Origin: RUG14300 sp964561145
GTDB taxonomy: Bacteria; Bacillota; Clostridia; Christensenellales; CAG-1252
Length of the DNA: 64,000 nucleotides
Assembly: GCA_964561145.1 (NCBI GenBank)
Contig: CAZLNZ010000001.1
Location: 124,001 to 188,000, forward strand
Direction: 5' to 3'
The notes under the pieces are model-generated. The model searched no databases, had not been told where the DNA came from, and saw only the letters and a list, made by a program, of their open reading frames with translations. Both the position numbers and the translations under genes were made by a program. Shown piece after piece: positions 47,549 through 54,636 of the stretch; positions within the stretch are counted from its first letter, which is position 1, and every line of letters starts with the position of its first letter.

Positions 47549-47574
47549 AGGCGGGCGGCAAGGCTTGCACGAGA
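47549..47574 (+). repeat. Partial GTAGGGCGGG-type element
   Basis: TAGGCGGGCGGCAAGGC resembles the element at 29313. The complementary CCCGCC arm is lost. Confidence 0.4.
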
Positions 47575-47719
47575 TTCTTATTAATACTACACCAAGTACT
47601 TTGGCTACAATCCCTCAGTCTTGCTCCTACATCGCAATCCAGCTCCCTTTACACAAGACAGCCTTTGCTGTGGTGAAACATTTCATTTATAGCAAGTTAA
47701 TATCAAAGTATCGTCTAAA

Positions 47720-47735
47720 ATGTCATACTGATAAA
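47720..47735 (+). repeat. Head fragment of the dispersed repeat
   Basis: ATGTCATACTGATAAA, matching only the first 12 bases of the family. Bases 47575-47846 are otherwise AT-rich without a supported gene. Confidence 0.4.
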
Positions 47736-47846
47736 AAAATGAGGGATGTTTAATACGAAAAGAATCTAAATGATAAATCGCAAATAAAGATACTTAAACA
47801 CTAAAAAGTGGCATAAAAGCAAAAGAACTGTCGGAAATATATCTAA

Positions 47847-47925
47847 ATGTCATACTGAGCGAAAGGCGAAGCCTGAAGTCGAACCCCGAAGGGGCGATGT
47901 GTAACATCGGTATCTCATCCATGTT
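47847..47925 (+). repeat. Three-hairpin dispersed repeat, copy 5
   Basis: Arms GGCGAAGCC, CCCCGAAGGGG and CGATGTGTAACATCG. Confidence 0.85.
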
Positions 47926-47928
47926 AAG

Positions 47929-47958
47929 GTAGGGCGGGAGGCAGTGCTTACGCCGCAG
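47929..47958 (+). repeat. GTAGGGCGGG dispersed element, copy 2
   Basis: GTAGGGCGGGAGGC followed by TACGCCGCAG, directly after copy 5 of the three-hairpin repeat. Confidence 0.45.
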
Positions 47959-48002
47959 AGAATTGTGATAAAGCTTTTATATCTATTATAAAGTAAAACA
48001 AA

Positions 48003-48055
48003 AACACTGAAATGCTTGCTGTAAGAATACAACTATACATTTCAGTGTTTTTTTT
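48003..48055 (-). terminator. Bidirectional terminator of the GDPD gene
   Basis: AACACTGAAATG (48003-48014) pairs perfectly with CATTTCAGTGTT (48038-48049). T-rich tracts flank it on both strands, so it can stop the minus-strand gene and read-through from the left. Confidence 0.88.
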
Positions 48056-48066
48056 GTTCATACTAT

Positions 48067-49080
48067 TTAGTTCAATTCTTGCAATACGCTATAGGCGACC
48101 TCCGGGTTATCGGTGATTATTGTATCTGCACCGTTTTTAATTAGCTTTTCAATTTCATCGGCATCGTTTATTGTCCAATATTGTACAGCGATTCCGTGTG
48201 CGTGAGCATATTGGATAAACGACTCGGTTGTAAAATCGAAGAAGTTATCAAGTCCTACCGGTATTTGCAACACATTATAATCGGTTTTAAGGTTCTTAAC
48301 GCCATAGAGGAAGGAGTAGTAGAACTTTACGACCTCTGCAACTCCGGCAGAGCGTGCAATGTGTGAATACTTTTCTGTCATGTATTTTGTAACGCTTGCG
48401 TTGAATGTGCCTAAAATAACTTGATTTTCGATTTTATATTCCTTGAGAATATCACACAATGCGTCAGTTGCTTGTTCGCCCATTTCCTTGTCGTCCTTAA
48501 TCTCGATTATGTAGTTTAGATCGGGTCGAACAGAGGTTAGATAATCTAATATTTCACGAAGTGAAAGGATTTTAACTTCATCAGGGATATCCTCTCCACG
48601 TAAGCCCCTATAGGGATAATTTCCATCGATATCGCAGAAATTCTCACCGAAGTTAAGGGTTTTCAGCTCAGCCAAGGTTTTATCGCTTGCCTTTACTTCC
48701 TCGCTACCGAATGCTTCCGTAGCATTGGAGGTTCGGTTTACCGTTTCATCATGCAGAAGGACAAGTTCTCCGTCCTTTGTTAAGTGAAGGTCGAATTCGA
48801 CAATATCAACCTTATAATCACTTGCGGTCATACAGAGCTGGAATGCCTTAAGTGTTTCCTCGGGGGCAAGATCTCCGCCTGCTCTGTGAGCAGAAATAAG
48901 GGTTGTTTTTCCGTTGTCGTTGACGATATAGGAATTGCCTTCAAGAATCGGGTCTTTGGTCCGTTGTATTCCCCCGGTAAGCGGTAGTATTAGTAGGTTT
49001 AGTACAAGAACGAAAACAATAACCCCGACAATCGATAGCGTGATAGCTAATGCTTTTTTGTTAATTTGTTTTTTTGCCAT
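48067..49080 (-). CDS. Membrane-anchored glycerophosphodiester phosphodiesterase
   Basis: 337 residues. One N-terminal membrane span (about 11-33) anchors an outward GDPD barrel. Active-site motifs are AHRAGGDLAPEET (His65, Arg66, Glu74-75) and EFDLHLTKDGELVLLHDE, with a later IEIKDD and a C-terminal QYWTINDADEIEKLIKNGAD in parts. It cleaves glycerophosphodiesters to glycerol-3-phosphate and an alcohol, in Gram-positives perhaps from teichoic acid or lipid headgroups. GGAG lies 8 bases before the ATG. It is divergent from the MarR gene. Confidence 0.92.
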   Translation of the reverse strand: MAKKQINKKALAITLSIVGVIVFVLVLNLLILPLTGGIQRTKDPILEGNSYIVNDNGKTTLISAHRAGGDLAPEETLKAFQLCMTASDYKVDIVEFDLHLTKDGELVLLHDETVNRTSNATEAFGSEEVKASDKTLAELKTLNFGENFCDIDGNYPYRGLRGEDIPDEVKILSLREILDYLTSVRPDLNYIIEIKDDKEMGEQATDALCDILKEYKIENQVILGTFNASVTKYMTEKYSHIARSAGVAEVVKFYYSFLYGVKNLKTDYNVLQIPVGLDNFFDFTTESFIQYAHAHGIAVQYWTINDADEIEKLIKNGADTIITDNPEVAYSVLQELN

Positions 49081-49227
49081 AATAAAACTCCAAATAGTAT
49101 TTTATGCTACTATTCTATCACTGATTGACAAATAATTCAATAGGTGTTGACTATTTCTTTAACAGAGTTGAAATTTACTATTGGGACACAAAGAATGTAG
49201 TTGTATAACAGCAATGTAGCGGTTTTC

Positions 49228-49256
49228 TTGACAAATATCGGAAGAAGAGATATAAT
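49228..49256 (+). promoter_or_regulatory. Promoter of the MarR-type gene
   Basis: Perfect TTGACA (49228-49233), 17-bp spacer and perfect TATAAT (49251-49256), with the operator palindrome directly at the start site. Confidence 0.85.
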
Positions 49257-49270
49257 CTAACCTAGTTAGA
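49256..49270. promoter_or_regulatory. Operator palindrome TCTAAC-CTA-GTTAGA
   Basis: A perfect inverted repeat with a 3-bp centre overlapping the end of the -10 box and the expected transcript start of the MarR gene. A related palindrome stands before the next gene at 49781. Confidence 0.7.
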
Positions 49271-49293
49271 TAAAATGGAGCGTTAGGGTAATA

Positions 49294-49731
49294 ATGACAA
49301 ACGAGGAAATCAATTTTGTATTTTCAAGCATATTAGAAGCACAACCGGTTGAGCTTTTTAAACTAATTAATGGTGCAAGTGAGGGAATCGGGTTTGTTTT
49401 GAATATGCTATTCGAATTGGACCATCCTGTTAGTGCCGGTGAAATAAGTGATAAAATGAAGGTTAGTACGGCAAGAGTTGCAGTCTTACTTCGAAAAATG
49501 AAAAACAAAGGGTTTATCACAAAGGAGACGGACAGATCTGATGCTCGAGTTACTATTGTAAATTTGACTGAGTTTGGTAGGCAAACTGCAAGCAGTATGC
49601 GAAAAGATATGCAGGAACATTTGTCTATTATTATAGATATCATGGGTATGGATAAAGTTAATCAGTATATATCACTTTCTAAGGAAATAAAGGAAATAGC
49701 GGAAAGCAAACTATCACTAAAAGATTTTTAA
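49294..49731 (+). CDS. MarR-family transcriptional regulator
   Basis: 145 residues with the MarR winged helix: HPVSAGEISDKMKVSTARVAVLLRKM in parts as recognition helices, and the wing KGFITKETDRSDARVTIVNLTEFG in parts with the conserved D.SD.R. Helices at both ends make the dimer. The operator over its own promoter and a matching one before the HXXEE gene suggest that it represses both. The ligand is unknown. The ATG has a weak GGAG-GTTAGGG region upstream. Confidence 0.92.
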   Translation: MTNEEINFVFSSILEAQPVELFKLINGASEGIGFVLNMLFELDHPVSAGEISDKMKVSTARVAVLLRKMKNKGFITKETDRSDARVTIVNLTEFGRQTASSMRKDMQEHLSIIIDIMGMDKVNQYISLSKEIKEIAESKLSLKDF

Positions 49732-49780
49732 TACTTAATACTCGATACTTAATACTTTTTGTTATTATTTAAGAAAATAA

Positions 49781-49793
49781 CTAACCTGGTTAG
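49781..49793. promoter_or_regulatory. Operator palindrome CTAACC-T-GGTTAG
   Basis: A perfect 13-bp palindrome 25 bp before the HXXEE gene, sharing CTAACCT.GTTAG with the site at 49256. The gap also carries two TACTTAATACT direct repeats (49732-49742 and 49746-49756). Confidence 0.7.
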
Positions 49794-49818
49794 CAATTAA
49801 TAAAAGGAGAAATACAAT

Positions 49819-50682
49819 ATGAATTTTTGGTATTGGTTTGTTAGCACCGGCTGGCTATATTTAATGGTTGGAATAGGTATATTTTTAACTATATGGCTAG
49901 CAACACATTGGAAAAAATATGATTGGTGTAACCGTCTCGGAACGATTGCCATTATTGTATTATGTTTTCATGTTTGGGAAGAGTGGGTTATGCCGGGAGG
50001 ATTTCATTACATATATAATGAAAATTCACCAATGCCCGATCGATATCCGATGAATCAGCTTACAGATATGATAACCAATTTAGGCGGGGCAATCGTTGGA
50101 ATGATTGTATTATTTGTTTGGGGACTTAATACAGGGGCAAGTATCGCTATTTCATTGTTTAGTCTATTTGAAGGGGTGATACATATTGTCTTGGCACAAA
50201 AATCTTTGAAGGCATTTAGTGAGTTAGGACAGACTGCTTTTTATGCTCCCGGACTGAATACAGCCTTGTTTATGTTCTTACCCCTTGCAATGGTGTATTT
50301 GTTTTACTTTATTTTTCATAAAGATAAGCCAAATCGGAAACAATGGTGCGGAGGTATTCTATCATTGGTTGTTTTGTCCTTTCTTTTGGTCAATCTTCCG
50401 GAGCTGCTTTTAAAAAGTGAAGAATCGCCATATGTGTTTTTATCACATGGCTATTATGATCAATTTATTAATGGCACCCATTCAAACGGGATCAACGGGT
50501 CGACAATTGCCTCTTATGTAATAGGCGGTATTATAGTCGTTGGTGTAGTATGTCTGCTTGTTTATTACTTCGGTATAAGAGGAAAGAAATTTAGAGATAT
50601 AAAGGCGGAGTTCTATCGAGTATTCAATACGAAAACTGAAATAGAACAAGCAAGTGAAATTGGCGAGGGAGAGGATAACTGA
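49819..50682 (+). CDS. HXXEE-domain multispan membrane protein
   Basis: 287 residues with about seven hydrophobic spans. The motif HVWEEW (His51, Glu54, Glu55) opens the second half of an early helix as in the HXXEE family (PF13787-like), whose members carry conserved His/Glu/Asn in membrane helices and have no proven reaction; NQLTDMITNLGG holds further conserved polar residues. AAGGAG precedes the ATG. The upstream palindrome matches the MarR operator, so it is probably the regulated target. Confidence 0.75.
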   Translation: MNFWYWFVSTGWLYLMVGIGIFLTIWLATHWKKYDWCNRLGTIAIIVLCFHVWEEWVMPGGFHYIYNENSPMPDRYPMNQLTDMITNLGGAIVGMIVLFVWGLNTGASIAISLFSLFEGVIHIVLAQKSLKAFSELGQTAFYAPGLNTALFMFLPLAMVYLFYFIFHKDKPNRKQWCGGILSLVVLSFLLVNLPELLLKSEESPYVFLSHGYYDQFINGTHSNGINGSTIASYVIGGIIVVGVVCLLVYYFGIRGKKFRDIKAEFYRVFNTKTEIEQASEIGEGEDN

Positions 50683-50765
50683 TATTCGAACCGAGCGACT
50701 CTCGAGGCATTGCTTTTGTGCTCTAAGTGTGTACAAAAAACAAGAGATAAAAGCTATAAAAATGT

Positions 50766-50794
50766 TTGCCTTAACCTATGGCAAGTGATATAAT
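50766..50794 (+). promoter_or_regulatory. Ferredoxin promoter
   Basis: TTGCCT (50766-50771), 17-bp spacer, TATAAT (50789-50794). Confidence 0.65.
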
Positions 50795-50823
50795 ATAATA
50801 AAATCTATAAAGGAGATATTATT

Positions 50824-50997
50824 ATGGCAAGAGTTATTAAGGAAGATGATTGCATAGCTTGTGGAACTTGTGCAGCTGAATGTCCTGTAAATGCTATCAG
50901 CGAAGGCGACGGACATTATGTTATCAACGCTAATGACTGTATTGACTGTGGTGCTTGCGAGTCCGCTTGTCCCGTTGGTGCAATCAGCAACGACTAA
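50824..50997 (+). CDS. Clostridial-type 2[4Fe-4S] ferredoxin
   Basis: 57 residues carrying two C..C..C...CP cluster motifs (Cys10, 13, 16, 20 and Cys39, 42, 45, 49). Each would ligate one [4Fe-4S] cluster, with the fourth Cys of one motif joining the other in the usual crossed way. It is the main low-potential electron carrier of anaerobes (pyruvate:ferredoxin oxidoreductase, hydrogenase). AAAGGAG lies before the ATG. It has its own promoter and a strong terminator, so it is monocistronic. Confidence 0.97.
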   Translation: MARVIKEDDCIACGTCAAECPVNAISEGDGHYVINANDCIDCGACESACPVGAISND

Positions 50998-51042
50998 GTG
51001 TATTTATTAAGTACATAATTAATTTTTATTTCTTGATTTATA

Positions 51043-51074
51043 CTATGGTGCGGTTAACTCCGCACCATAGTTTT
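51043..51074 (+). terminator. Ferredoxin terminator
   Basis: CTATGGTGCGG (51043-51053) pairs perfectly with CCGCACCATAG (51060-51070), followed by TTTT. Confidence 0.92.
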
Positions 51075-51197
51075 ATAGTATACAACTTTAGAGAATAGTA
51101 AGGTCCAATGAAATCGCAATCATCCTGATGACAAAATGCAGCTCAAAATGGTAATTGGCACTAAAAATCGGATAAAAATTACATAATCAACATATAA

Positions 51198-51212
51198 ATG
51201 TCATACTGAGCA
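51198..51212 (+). repeat. Head fragment of the dispersed repeat
   Basis: ATGTCATACTGAGCA, only the first part of the family. Bases 51071-51328 are otherwise AT-rich with no supported gene. Confidence 0.4.
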
Positions 51213-51328
51213 TAATGAATATGGGATGGTGAATTAAAATAGAATCCAAATGATAAATCTCATATAAAGAAAATTAAATGCTTAAGGGGCACATGAAAAA
51301 ACAAAAGAAAAATCGGAACTACGTCTAA

Positions 51329-51416
51329 ATGTCATACTGAGCGAAAGAAATTGGTATCAATTTCTGCAGTCGAACCCCGAAGGGGCGACACGAAGTGTCG
51401 GTATCTTATCCGCATT
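51329..51416 (+). repeat. Three-hairpin dispersed repeat, copy 6 (alternative first arm)
   Basis: First arm GAAATTGGTATCAATTTC as in copy 4; others CCCCGAAGGGG and CGACACGAAGTGTCG. Confidence 0.85.
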
Positions 51417-51488
51417 ATCGTACTAACAAAAAAAACGCCACGGATTATACTTTAACATCGGTATTTCATCATTACTCCTTCTCATTGC

Positions 51489-52853
51489 CTAGAAGGAGAA
51501 GGCGACATTTCCTTTTAGCCATGCATTGAAAAATTCCTCCAATACTCCCTCTTTAATACTAGATACCAAGTCTTTTCTTGATGCGACTTTTAAACTATAT
51601 TTTTGTGCGTATTTTTTCAATTCCTCTATAATATCGTTGCCGTATATCTCATAAAGTTTCGCCCACATTAGAGACCCGATTGTGTAGACACAATCGGCAT
51701 AGTCTTGTTTATTATATTCATATACCGATAAACCTATCTGTATCTGTTGATTTTTTAGAACTCTTGAGGAGGCAAGCTTTTCACCTTCTTCTATTCGTTT
51801 TTGAAATAGATTTCCTTCTCCTCTTTTTAATAGAAAATGGAGAGTCGAAAACTCTGCCAATGCTTCGTCTAACCATGGCTCAATTGCCTGATCATTACCT
51901 ACCTTCAAAAACCACCATTGATGGGCAATTTCGTGGGCTATAACCTCTTTTGCCTCCTTTTTTGCCAGCTTATCGTTCACTAGAACAAGACAAGAGTATT
52001 CCATTCCGCTTGAATCTAGGGGTGCTCTTACGATATTTAGTGCATCATAGTCGTACTTGGAAAAACTGTTATTGTAATGAGAGAACGCCTCTGCCGCTAT
52101 TGATAGATTATCCGAAAAGGAGCTGTCGTCATAAAAGAAATAACGCAAAGTAGTTCCCTCTACCTTTTCTGTACGAAGTGCAAAATTAGGGGAGCAAAAG
52201 ATTGCAAAATCTCTTACAGATTCTTGCTTATACTCTCTGATAGAGTAGCTATTCTCTATATTACTTGATAACTCTGTGCCTGTTGATGCAACTACCATAT
52301 TTGGCTTGAGTTTAAGCCTTACATAAAAGTCGGCACACTCGAAACATTCGCTTTCGCCGATATCGGTAAAGGGACGAGGAGAGTAACCGTTCTTATAGTG
52401 CGCAGCATAGGGGTATGCCTTTGTTAGGGCATATATCTTATCATTGATTCCTAGCTTGTAATCTCCTTTTTTTAGATAAATTTTGTATTTTATTGATATT
52501 ACGGAGCGGTTCCCCTTTTTTAGATTTTTATCGGGTAATATGCAGTGGTTGGTTTGAATTATCTCAAAGTCCGATTTTTCGTTGTCTATAATGATTTCGT
52601 TTATTTCATACACAACATCGTTATCTCTCAGCCCCTGATATATCGGATAAAACTGAATAGGGATTTTTCCGTCTTCTTGTATGGTTAATTCTTGTATACA
52701 TTGTCCTTCGAGGATATCTTCGTTAAGATAGAGGTCAAGCTTAAAACTCGACGGTTCAACGGTTATTTCGTCATCTACTGCTTTACAAGAAGAAAAAGAA
52801 GCCGTGAGCGGGAGTAAAATAAGAATTGCTATAACTGTAAAAGCTTTTTTCAT
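51489..52853 (-). CDS. M1-like metallopeptidase lipoprotein
   Basis: About 454 residues from the ATG at 52853, giving a leader with lipobox FSSC (lipid Cys 23). An in-frame ATG at 52883 would only lengthen the cytoplasmic end; neither has a clear ribosome site. The zinc motif HEIAHQWW starts at about 307, with the downstream third ligand in PWLDEALAEF, as in gluzincins. A GMEY-like stretch (SGMEYSCLV) fits the exopeptidase loop GxMEN only loosely. The N-terminal half is a beta-rich M1 domain. Probably an extracytoplasmic aminopeptidase-like enzyme. Divergent from the B12 operon. Confidence 0.82.
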   Translation of the reverse strand: MKKAFTVIAILILLPLTASFSSCKAVDDEITVEPSSFKLDLYLNEDILEGQCIQELTIQEDGKIPIQFYPIYQGLRDNDVVYEINEIIIDNEKSDFEIIQTNHCILPDKNLKKGNRSVISIKYKIYLKKGDYKLGINDKIYALTKAYPYAAHYKNGYSPRPFTDIGESECFECADFYVRLKLKPNMVVASTGTELSSNIENSYSIREYKQESVRDFAIFCSPNFALRTEKVEGTTLRYFFYDDSSFSDNLSIAAEAFSHYNNSFSKYDYDALNIVRAPLDSSGMEYSCLVLVNDKLAKKEAKEVIAHEIAHQWWFLKVGNDQAIEPWLDEALAEFSTLHFLLKRGEGNLFQKRIEEGEKLASSRVLKNQQIQIGLSVYEYNKQDYADCVYTIGSLMWAKLYEIYGNDIIEELKKYAQKYSLKVASRKDLVSSIKEGVLEEFFNAWLKGNVAFSF

Positions 52854-52913
52854 AGGATATTTTATGCAGGTTTTCTTTGACATAAAACACTATGTGAAAC
52901 TTTAAATAAAGGA

Positions 52914-52942
52914 TTGACTATTTGTGAAAAGAAATATATAAT
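52914..52942 (+). promoter_or_regulatory. Promoter of the cobalamin operon
   Basis: TTGACT (52914-52919), 17-bp spacer, TATAAT (52937-52942), about 40 nt before the riboswitch core. Confidence 0.75.
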
Positions 52943-52949
52943 ATAACAA

Positions 52950-53176
52950 ATTAATATCGGACAATTTCATGGTTTAGAAGCAATTTATTGCAAGCTATTA
53001 ACAGTGGGAATCTTGGTGAAAATCCATCGCAACAGCCATTACCGTAAGCCAATCGGCAAAGTCGGAAAACCTGCCTTGAAATAAGCGGATACAATTCTCG
53101 GGCAAAGGAGAATTACCGAAGGGTTCGCCTTTTTGTAGTTTTTGTATGCCCTCTCTAACGAGAGGCATTTTCTTTG
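52950..53176 (+). promoter_or_regulatory. Cobalamin riboswitch with terminator
   Basis: The core matches the B12 aptamer: GTGGGAATCTTGGTGAAAAT, then CCATCGCAACAGCCATTACC, and GTCGGAAAACCTGCC (53060-53074) as the later conserved block. An expression platform follows: AATTCTC (53093-53099) pairs with GAGAATT (53108-53114), and a terminator TGC.CTCTC/GAGAG.GCA (53147-53167) ends in a T-rich tract. By family knowledge, cobalamin binding should reduce expression of the two genes downstream. Confidence 0.88.
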
Positions 53177-53206
53177 TTCGGAAAAATAAATACAAAGAGG
53201 TTTTTT

Positions 53207-53662
53207 ATGAAAAACAAAAGCAAACTTTTATCATTAGTCGTTGTCCTAGTACTAGTTGTGGCATTTGCATTAGTTGCGTGTGTGCCTCAAGGCAATCAAC
53301 CGAACGACCCTCAAGAGGGTACTTGTACTGTTGTGGTTGGCGAAAAAGCATATAGTGTGGATTTATCCAAAGTAACCATAACCGAGGGACTGTTTTCCGT
53401 GCTCGATTATTTGAAGGACACTCAAGGATTGACCTATTCCGCAACAAATGGCTACTTAAATAGTATTGATTCATTGGCTAACAACTACGAAACAAGCGAG
53501 TATATTTATATCTATACAAGTGTAAAGGCGGATTTTGATGTTTCCGATTATGCCACCACAGAGGAATACAATGATGTAACCTTGACTAGCTCCGGTGTTG
53601 GCGGAAAGGAAATGCACATTGAAAAGGACTGCGTTATCCTAATAACACTCATTAAATGGTAA
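53207..53662 (+). CDS. DUF4430 (transcobalamin-like) lipoprotein
   Basis: 151 residues from the ATG at 53207, where AAGAGG lies six bases upstream; a longer ORF from 53174 starts inside the terminator tract. The lipobox is ALVAC. The rest is one DUF4430 domain, which in transcobalamin and intrinsic factor forms the smaller cobalamin-binding lobe (EGLFSVLDYLKD, NGYLNSIDSLANN, then a final DCVILITLIKW strand). Directly under a cobalamin riboswitch and 6 nt before an ECF S component, it is most likely a surface cobalamin-capturing lipoprotein. The binding itself is inferred. Confidence 0.8.
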   Translation: MKNKSKLLSLVVVLVLVVAFALVACVPQGNQPNDPQEGTCTVVVGEKAYSVDLSKVTITEGLFSVLDYLKDTQGLTYSATNGYLNSIDSLANNYETSEYIYIYTSVKADFDVSDYATTEEYNDVTLTSSGVGGKEMHIEKDCVILITLIKW

Positions 53663-53668
53663 TTACCA

Positions 53669-54364
53669 ATGACAGAGCTTGAACAGAAGGATTCGATGAC
53701 GGAGAATCCGTCAAATGATACTCCTTTGGAGGGTGAAATAGTTCCCGTTGAAGAAACGGAGAGGACTTTTTCCGTTGAAGCTCCTTCTGTAATGGCTCTA
53801 GACGTTGCCGCGGTTAATAAGAAAAAGCCTAAAAAGGCATTAAGTGCCGCCAAACGTATTGCTCTGATAGGTGTTTGTGCAGGTCTGATAGAAGGTGCAA
53901 AACTCGCTTTGGCACAGATTCCGAATGTAGAGGTCGTAACCCTTCTTTGTGCAGCATTTGGCTTTGCATTTGGCTTTAACGGTGTTATCGCAACAGTAAT
54001 ATTTGTCTGCATCGAGCCGCTGATATGGGGGTTCGGTTCCTGGTTCATCTCATATCTTCTTTATTGGCCCTTTATCGCTTTACTATTTATGTTTCTCGGA
54101 AAGATGAAGAGGTTAAATCGGTTTGTATATATGATAATAGCGGTCCTTTTAACCGTTTGGTTCGGGGTACTAACCTCTCTTATCGATGTTGGACTTTTTA
54201 CAGGTGGACTTAAAAATAACTTTTTTGAAAGGTTCTCAATATATTATGTAAGAGGAATTTACTTTTATCTTGCTCAAATCATTACAAATATAATAACCTT
54301 TCTTTTCGTTTTTCCGATTTTATCCGAAAAGCTAAAAAAGATTTACAAGATGTATATAAGCTAA
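53669..54364 (+). CDS. ECF transporter S component, probably for cobalamin (CbrT/CblT-like)
   Basis: 231 residues: an acidic cytoplasmic N-terminus (about 1-65) then five to six membrane spans with the ECF-S layout (KRIALIGVCAGLIEGAKLAL, AFGFAFGFNGVIATVIFV, FGVLTSLIDVGLFTGG). No ATPase or EcfT gene is near, so it would use a shared energising module (group II). Riboswitch control and the DUF4430 partner point to cobalamin or a precursor such as dimethylbenzimidazole. Its stop overlaps the end of a convergent small gene. Confidence 0.82.
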   Translation: MTELEQKDSMTENPSNDTPLEGEIVPVEETERTFSVEAPSVMALDVAAVNKKKPKKALSAAKRIALIGVCAGLIEGAKLALAQIPNVEVVTLLCAAFGFAFGFNGVIATVIFVCIEPLIWGFGSWFISYLLYWPFIALLFMFLGKMKRLNRFVYMIIAVLLTVWFGVLTSLIDVGLFTGGLKNNFFERFSIYYVRGIYFYLAQIITNIITFLFVFPILSEKLKKIYKMYIS

Positions 54365-54522
54365 GCAAAGTATTGCAATGCTAATATAGCATAAGCCAAA
54401 AGGGTTACTCCTGACAAGCTCCAAGCAAAAAAGGAAAGAGTACCCTTTTTTCTTTTACTCTTGTATGCGATATTATTCGATTCCTTTGCTTTTAATGTCA
54501 CTTCCTTTATACCATAATACAT
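54361..54522 (-). CDS. 53-residue single-span membrane protein, convergent to the B12 operon
   Basis: On the minus strand AAGGAG lies seven bases before an ATG opening MYYGIKEVTLKAKESNN. A basic stretch (YKSKRKKG) and one hydrophobic helix (LSFFAWSLSGVTLLAYAILA) follow, then the stop, four bases into the end of the ECF gene. The good ribosome site, positive-inside pattern and helix support a real gene. A terminator hairpin for the opposite strand lies within it. No family recognised. Confidence 0.6.
   Translation of the reverse strand: MYYGIKEVTLKAKESNNIAYKSKRKKGTLSFFAWSLSGVTLLAYAILALQYFA
54400..54454 (+). terminator. Terminator of the cobalamin operon, inside an opposing gene
   Basis: AAGGGTTACTC (54400-54410) pairs with GAGTACCCTT (54438-54447) with one bulge, followed by TTTTCTTTT. 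It overlaps the minus-strand 53-residue ORF. Confidence 0.65.
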
Positions 54523-54636
54523 AGAACGTCTCCTTCAATACAATATAATATGAGGAGCCGGACCAAAATAGAACGGTTTTATGCGTTATGGAAAAGTTAA
54601 TTATAATGTTGTTAGGTTAAAAAATTGTTTTCTAAA

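Noticed and set aside
47372..48032. Short ORFs on both strands in the gap after the GH2 gene
   Set aside because: They run through the dispersed repeats, lack ribosome sites and have no recognisable domains.
49732..49756. TACTTAATACT direct repeats as the MarR operator
   Set aside because: They are not palindromic and are absent before the MarR gene; the CTAACC palindromes are shared and better placed.
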